Source: JBBIGV01 sp037447335 (GTDB taxonomy: Bacteria > Bacteroidota > Ignavibacteria > Ignavibacteriales > Ignavibacteriaceae). From it: 52,192 nt of DNA. Each line of letters opens with the position of its first letter. Positions within the stretch are counted from its first letter, which is position 1. The notes under the pieces were generated by a model. The model did not search any database and was not told the DNA's origin. It saw only the letters and a program-made list of their open reading frames with translations. A program made the position numbers and the translations under genes. Of the stretch, positions 25,935-35,139 are shown one piece after another. The stretch is from positions 1-52,192 of the forward strand of contig JBBIGV010000017.1 in assembly GCA_037447335.1 (NCBI GenBank), in the 5' to 3' direction.

Positions 25935-28175
25935 ATGAGAACTACATTAGTATTCTTATTCGCTGTATTGCATGTTTCTGCTATCCTGCCGCAGCAGTTT
26001 ACCGGATGGAAAAATTATACAGATATGAAAAACATCCGTGCTGTTAAATCAACATCTGATGGGTTATGGGCTGCTGCCAGCGGTGGAGCGTTTTCATTCA
26101 ATCCTGATAATTCCGGCTTTAAAACTCTGCATAAGATAAACGGATTGCTTGGTTCTTCTTTAACGGCACTTGCGATTGACCAGCATGGCAAGATTTGGTT
26201 CGGAAGTGCTACAGGTATAATCGACGTTTACAATCCGCAGACCGGAACCTTCCGAACTATTCTTGATATTTTTAATTCCGACAGGATCAATAAAAGTATT
26301 AACGATATTCGCATTGAAGGCGATACGGTTTTTATTTCCACGGGATTTGGCGTTACTCTGATACATGCTGTTCAATATATCTTTCTGGATACTTTCTTCC
26401 GTTTCGGAAATCTTACGTCAAACATTAAAGTTAACAGCACTTTCAGGAAAAATCTTCTATTCGCATGCACCGATATGGGGTTAGCTGTTCAGAAAGCCGG
26501 AGCTGTAAATCTTTCTGCACCTGAATCGTGGAATGTGTTCAGATTATCCGAGGGTCTTCCATCGAACAAATCGAAAAAGATTATTAATTATAAAGACTCG
26601 GTTATCGTTAGCACCGACAGAGGACTGGCATATTTCACCGGTTCCAACTGGCTGCCCTTTCTGCTTGAATTTACTAATATTGATATAAGTGATTTACTGG
26701 TTAAGGAAAATGATCTGTTCATTCTTGCTGAAAAGAAAATATATAAGTACACCAACGGATCGTTAAATGTTGTCTTTGAATCCCCGGTAAACTTAAGAAG
26801 TCTTGCTTACTCCGATAAATTGGGCATACTTGCCGCCAGCGATAATGGTGTAGTGAGATATGAAGGGGCATCAACTGCCTACATATTCCCTAATGGTCCG
26901 CAGGCAAATCTTTTTCCTGCAATGGATATATCTCCTGACGAAACTTTATGGTCTGCAAGCGGAAGGAATAACACCGGAAAGGGATTTTATTCATTTGACG
27001 GCTCAACCTGGACAAACTATAACAAATCAAATGTAAGTGCTTTGCCATCAGATGATTATTATTCAATATTCTGTGCAAAAGACGGCAATGTTTATGTCGG
27101 GCATTGGGGCGCAGGCTTTCTGAGGAAAAGCGGTGAACGTTTCGACTTCTTCAACACACAGAATACAGACATGAAAGGAATTGAGAACGGACCCCAGTTT
27201 CTTGTTATAACCGGATTTGCAAGCGATTCGCGAAATAACACATGGATAATGAACTGGGGTGCAGTTGACAGAAAAAATCTCAGTATGTTAACCCCTGACA
27301 GCTCCTGGCACCACTTCTCATATTCAGCAGGGTTCCCCCAATTTCTCGGTTTACACTTCGGTTTAGTGATTGATCAGTACGATACAAAGTGGTTTTATTC
27401 AAATGATGCAAAAAAATCCGGATTATATTTCTTCAATGAAAAACACACTTATGAAAATACTGCAGATGATACATCAGGATACCTGAACAGTTCTAACGGT
27501 CTCAACAGTAATTCCATTTCCGCATTAGCAGTTGACAGGCGGGGCGATGTATGGGTAGGCACAAGCCAGGGTGTTAACATTATTTCAAATACTAATTCTA
27601 TTGTTTCGAAAACAGGAACTCAGTTAAAAATTTCATCGGTATTTGCATTAAGGCAGCAAACTGTTAACGCTATTGCTGTTGATCCGCTAAATCAAAAATG
27701 GATTGCAACTAACCAGGGACTGCTGCTTGTAAATTCAGACGGTTCAAGATTACTGGCATCATTCGATACAAGAAACAGTGCATTGCTTTCAGATATTATT
27801 ACAAGCATCGCAATTAACGAAAATTCAGGCAGAGTTTATGTCGGAACTGATGCAGGTTTAACTTCATTTGAAACATTGGCAATTAAACCCGCTGAAACAT
27901 TCACCGAATTATTTATTTATCCCAATCCCTTCAAAATTGGTAAAGGGAATGGTTACATTACAATTGACGGCTTGATAAGAGATACTGACATTAAAATTTT
28001 AAACATCTCCGGTAAGCTGATTTATGAATTTAATACTCCCGGCGGAAGAACTGCTGTATGGGATGGCAGGGATACTTTCGGAAATCATGTCAACTCAGGC
28101 GTTTACATTGTTGTAGCTTATGACAAAGACGGCACAAGCGTAGCAACAGGTAAGGTTGCCATCTTGAGGGAATAA
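25935..28175 (+). CDS. Large beta-propeller surface protein with T9SS-type C-terminal domain (PorZ-like)
   Basis: The 746-residue protein has a signal peptide (1-20) and two stretches of two-component-regulator-type propeller blades (about 25-330 and 340-640; repeats such as GKIWFGSATGI, GDVWVGTSQGVNI, QKWIATNQGLLLV and RVYVGTDAGL). A C-terminal beta-sandwich (655-746) carries FIYPNPFKIGKGNGYITIDG, VWDGRDTFGNHVNSGVYIVVAY and a basic end (VATGKVAILRE). This layout and the CTD differ from the cargo domains elsewhere here and resemble PorZ, the surface component of the T9SS attachment complex. PorZ is therefore a good candidate; a plain T9SS cargo propeller is the alternative. Confidence 0.75.
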   Translation: MRTTLVFLFAVLHVSAILPQQFTGWKNYTDMKNIRAVKSTSDGLWAAASGGAFSFNPDNSGFKTLHKINGLLGSSLTALAIDQHGKIWFGSATGIIDVYNPQTGTFRTILDIFNSDRINKSINDIRIEGDTVFISTGFGVTLIHAVQYIFLDTFFRFGNLTSNIKVNSTFRKNLLFACTDMGLAVQKAGAVNLSAPESWNVFRLSEGLPSNKSKKIINYKDSVIVSTDRGLAYFTGSNWLPFLLEFTNIDISDLLVKENDLFILAEKKIYKYTNGSLNVVFESPVNLRSLAYSDKLGILAASDNGVVRYEGASTAYIFPNGPQANLFPAMDISPDETLWSASGRNNTGKGFYSFDGSTWTNYNKSNVSALPSDDYYSIFCAKDGNVYVGHWGAGFLRKSGERFDFFNTQNTDMKGIENGPQFLVITGFASDSRNNTWIMNWGAVDRKNLSMLTPDSSWHHFSYSAGFPQFLGLHFGLVIDQYDTKWFYSNDAKKSGLYFFNEKHTYENTADDTSGYLNSSNGLNSNSISALAVDRRGDVWVGTSQGVNIISNTNSIVSKTGTQLKISSVFALRQQTVNAIAVDPLNQKWIATNQGLLLVNSDGSRLLASFDTRNSALLSDIITSIAINENSGRVYVGTDAGLTSFETLAIKPAETFTELFIYPNPFKIGKGNGYITIDGLIRDTDIKILNISGKLIYEFNTPGGRTAVWDGRDTFGNHVNSGVYIVVAYDKDGTSVATGKVAILRE

Positions 28176-28209
28176 AAGGTTAATTTCCGAACAGATATTT
28201 TTTCATCGT

Positions 28210-30159
28210 ATGATAGAACTTTCAAACATCTCTCTTCAGTTTAACGGAAAATATCTTTTCAGAGATGTGAACTTCAGAATAAATTCAGGAGACAGAATTT
28301 CTTTGGTCGGGGCTAACGGAACCGGTAAAACTTCTATTCTGAAAATTATTGCCGGTGAGCTTCAACCCGAAAAAGGCAGGGTGCTAAAACAGAAAAGAAT
28401 CAGTATTGGCTATCTTCCGCAGGATAATGTAACACACAAAGGGAAGACTCTTCTGGAAGAAGCGAATTCTGCACTGACTGATATCGTTCTCCTTCAACAA
28501 AAAGAAAAATCCCTTACGGCTGAACTCGCTGATGAAAACCTACATGATGGTGAACGTGAAGATATCATTAATCAGCTTGGTGAAGTTCACCACAGATTAG
28601 AAGAATTAGACTCTTACAGCGTCGGTTCAAGAGTTGAAAAAATTCTGATAGGACTTGGATTTGAAGAACAGGATTTTACCCGGCTGACCGATGAATTTTC
28701 AGGCGGATGGCAAATGAGAATTGCCCTTGCTAAAATTCTGATTTCACAAAATGATATGCTGCTGCTCGATGAGCCGACAAATCATCTTGATATTGACTCA
28801 TTAACATGGTTAATAGGTTTTCTGAAAAGTTATCATGGTGCGCTTCTTATAGTTTCTCACGATAAGCACTTTGTTGACCAGGTAACAAACCGAACACTTG
28901 AAATTTATCTTGCCAAATTTAATATGTTTAACGGCAATTACGCTGCTTATCTCAAATATAAAGAAGAGAGAGATGAGCAGGCATATCATCTTTATGAACA
29001 TCAGCAAAAGAAGATCAGGCAAACAGAAAGATTTATCGAACGGTTTCGTTATAAAAATACAAAAGCAAAACAGGTACAGAGCAGAATAAAGCATCTTGAA
29101 AAACTTGAACTTGTTGAACTGCCCGAATTTCAGTCTGAAATCAATATAAGATTTCCGGAGCCCCCGCCAAGCGGCAGAATAAATATCGAACTGAAAAATA
29201 TCACAAAATCCTACGGAAATAATGTTGTTATAAAAAATCTGGATTTCAAAGTTGCTCGCGGCGAAAAAATCGCATTTCTTGGTCCCAACGGAGCAGGTAA
29301 AACCACTCTGGCAAAAATTATTGCCGGAGTTCTTCCTTTCGATTTTGGTGAAAGGATAATCGGTCACAATTCATTTATATCTTATTATGCGCAGGATGTT
29401 GCTGATAGTCTTGATCCTGATCTCGAAATAATTGAAACGGTAGATGGTATATCTCCCGAAAAAACAATTGGTCAGTTACGCTCTCTGCTTGGTTCATTTC
29501 TGTTTCATGGTGATGATGTCTTTAAAAAGGTAGGAATATTATCGGGCGGTGAAAAAAGCAGGGTTGCACTCGCCAAAATATTATTAACAAAATCCAATTT
29601 TAATATTCTTGATGAACCGACAAATCATCTTGATATTGATTCGAAAGCTGTATTGCAGCAGGCGCTGATAAATTTTACGGGTTCACTGATATTGGTTTCA
29701 CACGATATTGATTTTCTGAGACCAATCATATGTAAAGTTGTTGAGATAAGAAAACATTCGGTAAAAGAATTCCCCGGCGGTATTGATTATTATCTTTCAA
29801 AAAGAGAGCAGACACTCTCTGACCACACAACCGCTGCTGATAAAAAACAAACAGCACAGCCGGCAATCTCAAGAAAAGAACAAAAAAGAGCAGATGCAGA
29901 ATTAAGACAGAAAAAATTTCAGGCAACAAAAGATATTGTGAAGAGGATTGAAAAGTTAGAAAGTGAAATTGAAAAGCTTGAGAAAAGACAAAAAGATCTG
30001 GAGCTGCTGCTCTCAAACCCCGCAGCTTACGAATCACCTGAAAAATTAAAAGAAAACTCTGTTAAGTTTGCCCAAATCAAATCTGCACTTGAAAAACATA
30101 TTGAAGAGTGGGAAAAACTTTCGGGCGAGTTAACAGTAATTGAAAGCCGTTTAAGTTAA
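28210..30159 (+). CDS. ABC-F family ATPase
   Basis: The 649-residue soluble protein has two ABC ATPase domains and no membrane segments. Walker A motifs: GANGTGKTS (34-42) and GPNGAGKTT (358-366). Signatures are FSGGWQMR and LSGGEKSR; Walker B LLLLDEPTNHLDID and FNILDEPTNHLDID. The inter-domain linker YLKYKEERDEQAYHLYEHQQKKIRQTERFIERFR fits the ABC-F P-site tRNA interaction motif. A C-terminal coiled coil (about 555-649) is of the Uup/YdiF kind. ABC-F proteins act on ribosomes as translation factors, or give antibiotic protection; which applies here is not decidable. It is 34 bases after the PorZ-like gene and overlaps the convergent ROK gene by four bases. Confidence 0.93.
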   Translation: MIELSNISLQFNGKYLFRDVNFRINSGDRISLVGANGTGKTSILKIIAGELQPEKGRVLKQKRISIGYLPQDNVTHKGKTLLEEANSALTDIVLLQQKEKSLTAELADENLHDGEREDIINQLGEVHHRLEELDSYSVGSRVEKILIGLGFEEQDFTRLTDEFSGGWQMRIALAKILISQNDMLLLDEPTNHLDIDSLTWLIGFLKSYHGALLIVSHDKHFVDQVTNRTLEIYLAKFNMFNGNYAAYLKYKEERDEQAYHLYEHQQKKIRQTERFIERFRYKNTKAKQVQSRIKHLEKLELVELPEFQSEINIRFPEPPPSGRINIELKNITKSYGNNVVIKNLDFKVARGEKIAFLGPNGAGKTTLAKIIAGVLPFDFGERIIGHNSFISYYAQDVADSLDPDLEIIETVDGISPEKTIGQLRSLLGSFLFHGDDVFKKVGILSGGEKSRVALAKILLTKSNFNILDEPTNHLDIDSKAVLQQALINFTGSLILVSHDIDFLRPIICKVVEIRKHSVKEFPGGIDYYLSKREQTLSDHTTAADKKQTAQPAISRKEQKRADAELRQKKFQATKDIVKRIEKLESEIEKLEKRQKDLELLLSNPAAYESPEKLKENSVKFAQIKSALEKHIEEWEKLSGELTVIESRLS

Positions 30160-31130
30160 ACTCTTTCGCCGGTAAATTCCTCAGTCAATGCTATACCTCC
30201 AAACAGAGCTGCATCATCGGCAAGTTTTGATGTAAGAATTTTCAATTTCTTTGCCGATTCTGCAAGCACATAATAGTTAAAAGAATCTTTTATTTTGGGA
30301 AGCATAAAGCTGCCTGCGGCTTCAATCAACCCTCCGCCTAATACTATCATATCATAATTCATCAAAGTGCATTGACTGGCAATCACCATTCCGATGGTGT
30401 GACAGGCATCTGAAATATGTCTGATTACAAGTTTATCGTTAGCTTTAATCGCCGCAGAAATGGCTTTGCTTTTAATCTTCTGACCGGAATTGAAAGTTTT
30501 GGAAACCGAACTTTTTTTCCCTGCTTTAATATCATCAATTATTTTATTTACAATAGCAGTTCTGCTGGCAAAAGTTTCGAAGCAGCCGCGCTGCCCGCAG
30601 CCGCAAACCGGTCCATCGGCTTTTACTTTAATATGACCAATTTCACCGGCGACAAAATCCGAACCGCGGTAAATTTTTTCATCAATAATAATCCCTCCTC
30701 CTATTCCCGTTCCTATAAAAACTGCGAGCATGTTTTTAGCTTTTTTTCCAACACCAAATTTTTTTATACCCATTGCACCGAGATTCACATCATTCTCAAG
30801 CAATACAGGGTAAGGGATCAGTTCCTGCAAGGATTTTCTGATATTAAAATTTCTGAGATTAAGATTAGGAGCCAGTCGTATTACACCTTCATAAGGATTT
30901 ACAGCACCGGGCACTCCCAGTGCTACTGCAGCAATCTCATCCTGACTGTGATGTGTGTCTGCAACAAGATCTTTAATAATAGAAGCAAGACTATTAACAT
31001 ATGCTTGCCTTCCCGAGTCAGTATCCGTAGGACGTTTTAATCTGGATACAATCCCTTCTGAAGAATTGATCAGAGCGGCAAGAATTTTTGTTCCGCCCAT
31101 ATCTACACTAATTACATATTTCCTTTTCAG
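30156..31130 (-). CDS. ROK-family sugar kinase (glucokinase type), probable CTG start
   Basis: ROK kinase with DMGGTK phosphate loop, GTGIGGGIIIDEKIYRG, EIGHIKV catalytic region, the zinc cluster CGCGQRGCFE, and VLGGGLIEA. Glucokinase or a related hexose kinase is likely. The only in-frame ATG (31098-31100) is the Met of DMGGTK itself and would remove the first beta-strand that the family needs. The frame stays open ten codons further upstream, encoding KRKYVISVD directly before MGGTK. A CTG at 31128-31130 lies five bases after GGAG (31136-31139 on the top strand as CTCC), so a CTG start giving about 324 residues is preferred. If only canonical starts are allowed, the gene ends at 31100. Confidence 0.85.
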   Translation of the reverse strand: MKRKYVISVDMGGTKILAALINSSEGIVSRLKRPTDTDSGRQAYVNSLASIIKDLVADTHHSQDEIAAVALGVPGAVNPYEGVIRLAPNLNLRNFNIRKSLQELIPYPVLLENDVNLGAMGIKKFGVGKKAKNMLAVFIGTGIGGGIIIDEKIYRGSDFVAGEIGHIKVKADGPVCGCGQRGCFETFASRTAIVNKIIDDIKAGKKSSVSKTFNSGQKIKSKAISAAIKANDKLVIRHISDACHTIGMVIASQCTLMNYDMIVLGGGLIEAAGSFMLPKIKDSFNYYVLAESAKKLKILTSKLADDAALFGGIALTEEFTGERV

Positions 31131-31190
31131 GATTACTCCATTGTAGTATGATTAAATTTAACGTCAAAAAGTTATAAAGTTTTATTTTCT

Positions 31191-31219
31191 TTTGCAAAGA
31201 GGTATTTATCGCTATAATA
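31191..31219 (+). promoter_or_regulatory. rsmA: Possible sigma-70-like promoter before rsmA
   Basis: A perfect TATAAT (31213-31218) has a TTTTGC/TTGCAA stretch about 15-17 bases upstream and lies 34 bases before the rsmA ATG. The region is AT-rich, so chance matches are easy; treat as tentative. Confidence 0.3.
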
Positions 31220-31251
31220 TTGTATGTTATTAAAAACTATTTTTTATCCGG

Positions 31252-32034
31252 ATGGAACAAATTAAACCGCTTAAAAGATTCGGGCAAAATTATCTGATTG
31301 ATGAGAATATCATCAACAAAATTATCAGGGAGATAGAACCGCAAAAAGATGATAATCTGATTGAGATTGGACCGGGTACGGGTTCTCTCACAGAAAAATT
31401 ATTCCAATACAACAGATCATTCACGGCAGTAGAAGTTGATAGAAGAGTAATTGAAAATCTTTCCGCTAAGTTTCCATCATTAAATCTTATTGAAGGAGAT
31501 TTTTTAGAACTCGATCTTAAACAGCTATACAAAAACAAAAAGAAAAAAATCCGCATTGTGGGAAATATTCCTTACAACCTTACCTCCTCAGTTCTTTTTA
31601 AGCTGATAGACAATTCTGATTTAGTTCAGGACTCGGTCTTAATGGTTCAGTATGAAGTTGCAAAGAGAATGAAAGCATCTAAAGGCAGCAAAGATTATGG
31701 TATTTTAACCGTGCTGCTTTCAAAGTTCGCTGATGTTGAATTCTGTTTTAAAGTTCCCCCCGCAGTTTTTTCTCCGAAGCCTAAGGTGTATTCGGCTGTA
31801 GTTCATCTGCACTTTAAAGAGAGTGCGTTGAAGGATGAAATGAAAGAAATTTTTATAAAAATTGTTAAGGCGGCATTCGGTAACAGAAGAAAAATCCTTA
31901 AAAATTCGCTTGCTAATAGTATATTTAGGCACATTAATTTTGAAAGTGCTGAAGTTGATATTAATAAGAGAGCTGAACAGCTTAATGTTGAAGATTTTGT
32001 TTTACTTGCAGAGTTCGTTAAGGAAAGAAGCTGA
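31252..32034 (+). CDS. rsmA: 16S rRNA (adenine1518-N6/adenine1519-N6)-dimethyltransferase
   Basis: The 260-residue KsgA/RsmA enzyme dimethylates two adjacent adenines in the 3' helix 45 of 16S rRNA during small-subunit maturation. Motifs: KRFGQNYLID, the SAM-binding IEIGPGTGSLTEKL, the acidic EVD, and NIPYNLTSS (105-113), whose NIPY holds the target adenine. Length is typical. It starts a plus-strand group rsmA-PAP2-menG with gaps of 42 and 24 bases. Confidence 0.96.
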   Translation: MEQIKPLKRFGQNYLIDENIINKIIREIEPQKDDNLIEIGPGTGSLTEKLFQYNRSFTAVEVDRRVIENLSAKFPSLNLIEGDFLELDLKQLYKNKKKKIRIVGNIPYNLTSSVLFKLIDNSDLVQDSVLMVQYEVAKRMKASKGSKDYGILTVLLSKFADVEFCFKVPPAVFSPKPKVYSAVVHLHFKESALKDEMKEIFIKIVKAAFGNRRKILKNSLANSIFRHINFESAEVDINKRAEQLNVEDFVLLAEFVKERS

Positions 32035-32076
32035 CCTAATGGGGATTATGATCTTTCACTCAAACAACAAATTTGA

Positions 32077-33027
32077 ATGCACCGCATAAAATCCTTCTTA
32101 CATAATCTTAAAGCATTCGACCTGGTTGTGGTCGTATTTTATTTATTTCTGACCTTACTACATATAATTTATCAAAACAGAATTGATAGCTGGTATAACT
32201 GGGTGCTTATTAATGCCGGGGTAATTTCTTTTGCACTCCTTATTGCTTATATCGAGGAAGTTTCAAAAAGTAAAATCTTGAGGGTTATTCACTACCTGTA
32301 TGTTTTACCTGTAATGTTCCTCACCTTCAGGCAATTGTATTTTATGATAATGCCGATAAGAGGAAAAGATTATGATGATTGGTTTATTGCAGCCGACCGC
32401 TGGTTGTTCGGGACAGATCCGACTCTCTGGCTTTACCAGTTCTCACATCCCCTGCTAACTGAAATTCTTCAGATCATATATGGTTCATTTTATTTTCTTC
32501 CACTCATTCTCTTTGTTGCATTACTTAAAAAAGGTCGGTTTTTTGCTGCCGACTATGCTGTGTTTTCGATAGTCTATGGTTTTTTTCTTTCATATCTGGG
32601 TTACTTTACTTTACCGGGTATAGGTCCACGGTTTACTCTTCATGAGTTTGAACAAATGCATGAGCTGCTGCCGGGATTGTTCTTAACTGAATTTGTAAGA
32701 GAAATAATAAATTTTGGGGAATCCATTCCATCCGGCACTCCTAATCCGGCAGAAGTTGTTCAGAGGGATATTTTTCCCAGCGGTCACACAATGATTACTT
32801 TAATTGTTATGTATCTTTCCGTTAAACTGAAAAGCCGCTCAAAATATTTTCTTGTGCCGGTAGGGATTCTATTAATTTTTTCAACTGTGTATTTGTGGTA
32901 TCACTATGTGGTTGATTTAATCGGCGGTGCATTGTTTATGCTGATTTCAGTATGTAGCGGAAAACGCATCTTTAACTGGTGGCAAAGAAGTACAGGCAAT
33001 GAAGAGTTTGAATATGGAAGGCATTAA
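32077..33027 (+). CDS. PAP2 / Aur1-like membrane phosphatase or phosphotransferase
   Basis: The 316-residue protein has about eight hydrophobic helices. Three phosphatase motifs are seen: PGIGPRFTLHEF (Gly-Pro-Arg), FPSGHTMITLIV (Ser-Gly-His) and LWYHYVVDLIGG (His with Asp). This is the layout of PAP2 enzymes, more exactly the inositolphosphotransferase/Aur1-like branch, so the substrate is probably a lipid phosphate such as a phosphatidic acid or undecaprenyl diphosphate. It lies between rsmA and menG in one likely operon. Confidence 0.88.
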   Translation: MHRIKSFLHNLKAFDLVVVVFYLFLTLLHIIYQNRIDSWYNWVLINAGVISFALLIAYIEEVSKSKILRVIHYLYVLPVMFLTFRQLYFMIMPIRGKDYDDWFIAADRWLFGTDPTLWLYQFSHPLLTEILQIIYGSFYFLPLILFVALLKKGRFFAADYAVFSIVYGFFLSYLGYFTLPGIGPRFTLHEFEQMHELLPGLFLTEFVREIINFGESIPSGTPNPAEVVQRDIFPSGHTMITLIVMYLSVKLKSRSKYFLVPVGILLIFSTVYLWYHYVVDLIGGALFMLISVCSGKRIFNWWQRSTGNEEFEYGRH

Positions 33028-33051
33028 TAATTTTCTTTTTGAAATCTGTAA

Positions 33052-33738
33052 TTGATGAGAGATAAAAAAACAAAAGTTAAAAGAATATTTGACGGTATCG
33101 CTAACCGGTATGATCTGCTGAATCATTTACTTAGTTTTGGAGTTGATTATTACTGGCGACGGCGTGCTTTAAAGCTAACCGGCATTACCGAAGAATCAAT
33201 TCTTCTCGATGTAGCTTGCGGAACGGGCGATGTGGCAATTCAGGCAAAAAAACTTGGCGTAAAAAAAATATTCGGGGCTGATTTTTCCTATAACATGCTC
33301 TCTCTCTTTAATAAAAAGAGTGAATGGATAACCGGAAATACAGTGCAAATGGTTGCTGAAAAAATGCCTGTAAAAAATAATTCGGTAACCAATATTACAG
33401 TCGCTTTCGGAGTGCGGAATTTTTATGATATCCGGGCGGGTTTTAATTCGTTCTACAGAGTGTTAAAGCCGGGGGGTAAAGCAACAATACTCGAATTCCG
33501 CATGCCTTCAAACAGGTTTTTTAAAGCGCTCTATAAATTTTATTTTAAGATAATTCTTCCTTTCGTTGGTGGTCTTATTTCCGGTGATAAAGAGGCTTAC
33601 AAGTATCTGCCCGATTCAGTTGAAGAGTTTGACGAAAAAATAAAACTGCCCGAACTCTTAAAGAATTCGGGCTTTAACAAAATAAAAATTCATTCTCTCA
33701 CATTCGGAATTGTTCAGGTTATTATTGCAACAAAGTGA
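33052..33738 (+). CDS. menG: Demethylmenaquinone methyltransferase (UbiE/MenG family)
   Basis: The 228-residue SAM enzyme performs the C-methylation that makes menaquinone (or, in ubiquinone organisms, the equivalent step). Seen: the N-terminal KRIFDGIANRYDLLNHLLSFGVDYYWRR signature, SAM motif LLDVACGTGDVA, and the UbiE signature NITVAFGVRNFYD and LKPGGKATILEF. With no ubiquinone genes seen and a Bacteroidota-like setting, menaquinone is the likely product. Last gene of the rsmA group, convergent with the lipoprotein gene seven bases away. Confidence 0.95.
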   Translation: MMRDKKTKVKRIFDGIANRYDLLNHLLSFGVDYYWRRRALKLTGITEESILLDVACGTGDVAIQAKKLGVKKIFGADFSYNMLSLFNKKSEWITGNTVQMVAEKMPVKNNSVTNITVAFGVRNFYDIRAGFNSFYRVLKPGGKATILEFRMPSNRFFKALYKFYFKIILPFVGGLISGDKEAYKYLPDSVEEFDEKIKLPELLKNSGFNKIKIHSLTFGIVQVIIATK

Positions 33739-33745
33739 AGGCGGT

Positions 33746-34537
33746 TTATTTAATATCGTAATCTGTCAGGCTTTGTGTAATTACCTTCGTAGTATCGTCA
33801 AAATCAATTCCTCCTCCGGCAAAAGCATTAAGAACGGTTGCATTACCTTGCCATCTTACCGGACCAATATCTTCAACAAGCCAAACATATGCCGTGTAAG
33901 TTGACGTAAGTATCTCTAAAAGATTTGCCGGATTAGGAATATTCAGTTTGAGTGTGTATCTGATCTTTTCGGCTTGCACGGTTACTGTACCTCCGGTAAG
34001 ATTGAGTGTAATATTTTCAGTGCCTTCCGCATTTGCAGATACATCAACCAGTGCAATATTAAATATTGCATAGTTAAGAACCAGTTTGAATACAGGCCAG
34101 GTTTTACCGCTGTTTAAGGGGAATGAAAACATTATTAGTTCAGGATCAATTGTTAAAAATTGTATAAGTGAATCGGGGATGGTATTTGATAACCCGGTTG
34201 TATCCAGAAACAAATAAACTCCGGCGGTTGTCTTTCTGAAATAGTTAACCGATAAAAAGGTAGTATCTGCAAATGTCATAGAATCTTTCTGGACCTGATA
34301 CGTTACACCGCCTACTGATGCAGTTCCATCGTATATTGAATTTCTGCTGCCGAAAACTGAAACCCCATTAGAGTCTTTTATCTCAACAGCAAATTTATAA
34401 GTAGTGCCGTTTGTATTCGGAAAGAAGTTTTTTGTTTCACCATTACCGCCCGGGTCGGTTGGTGTTGATTTACTGCAGGCGATAAATATTAGTGGTATTA
34501 TAAAAACAGCAAGTGCTGTAACTATTGACTTTCTCAT
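33746..34537 (-). CDS. Lipoprotein of unknown function
   Basis: The 263-residue protein has a signal peptide ending in the lipobox IFIAC (Cys21), followed by a Ser/Thr/Pro/Gly linker (SKSTPTDPGGNGE). The remainder is predicted mostly beta (repeated TYQVQ, TYKFAVEI, TVTVQAEKIRYTLKLNI, TYTAYVWLVEDIGPVRWQG). The last pattern, a Val-Glu-Asp-x-Gly-Pro-Val strand, recurs in surface lipoproteins of this phylum, but no family function is known to me. It is two bases after rdgB and closes the minus-strand operon. Confidence 0.8.
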   Translation of the reverse strand: MRKSIVTALAVFIIPLIFIACSKSTPTDPGGNGETKNFFPNTNGTTYKFAVEIKDSNGVSVFGSRNSIYDGTASVGGVTYQVQKDSMTFADTTFLSVNYFRKTTAGVYLFLDTTGLSNTIPDSLIQFLTIDPELIMFSFPLNSGKTWPVFKLVLNYAIFNIALVDVSANAEGTENITLNLTGGTVTVQAEKIRYTLKLNIPNPANLLEILTSTYTAYVWLVEDIGPVRWQGNATVLNAFAGGGIDFDDTTKVITQSLTDYDIK

Positions 34538-34539
34538 TG

Positions 34540-35139
34540 TTACTCCTTATGATTTTTCAAAATTATTTTTAATGCATCAAAGGCTTTGAATCTGTGGCTT
34601 ATCTTGTTCTTCACTTCAGGATCCATTTGCGCCGTTGTGATGTTATACCCATCGGCAACAAAATACGGATCATATCCAAATCCATAAATGCCTGCGGGTG
34701 TTTTTATTATTTGTCCCTTCAACTCGCCGTAAGATATATAAAATTCTTTTCCATCGAAAAAAACAGCCACACAAATATATTTAGCCGGATGGGGTTCAGG
34801 AAATACTTTTAATTCTCCGATCAGCTTAAGATTATTTTCTTCGTCGGTTGCATTCTTGCCGGCATAGCGGGCAGAAAAAACACCGGGTCGTCCGCCTAGT
34901 TGCTGCAGTGATATTCCCGAATCATCAGCAATTACCGGGATTTTATATTTATTATACACCGCATAGGCTTTTAATCTTGCATTTTCTTCAAACGTGGATC
35001 CTGTTTCTTCAATTTCCGGCATATCGGGATAGTCGAGCAGGGATTGTATTTCAATATTAATATCTTTCAGAATAGAAATCACTTCCCTTATTTTACCTTT
35101 ATTTCGTGAAGCGAAAATGATTTTTTTCATATTTGTCAT
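34540..35139 (-). CDS. rdgB: XTP/dITP diphosphatase
   Basis: The 199-residue Ham1/RdgB-family pyrophosphatase removes non-canonical purine triphosphates (dITP, XTP) from the nucleotide pool. Motifs: IIFASRNKGKIREV, EETGSTFEENARLKA, VIADDSGISLQQLGGRPGVFSARYAG, FGYDPYF and KNKISHRFKAF. The first ATG (MTNMKK) overlaps the upstream amidohydrolase stop by four bases, which supports this start over the internal Met. It is part of the CMD-amidohydrolase-rdgB-lipoprotein operon, a purine-related grouping if the amidohydrolase is an adenosine-type deaminase. Confidence 0.95.
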   Translation of the reverse strand: MTNMKKIIFASRNKGKIREVISILKDINIEIQSLLDYPDMPEIEETGSTFEENARLKAYAVYNKYKIPVIADDSGISLQQLGGRPGVFSARYAGKNATDEENNLKLIGELKVFPEPHPAKYICVAVFFDGKEFYISYGELKGQIIKTPAGIYGFGYDPYFVADGYNITTAQMDPEVKNKISHRFKAFDALKIILKNHKE

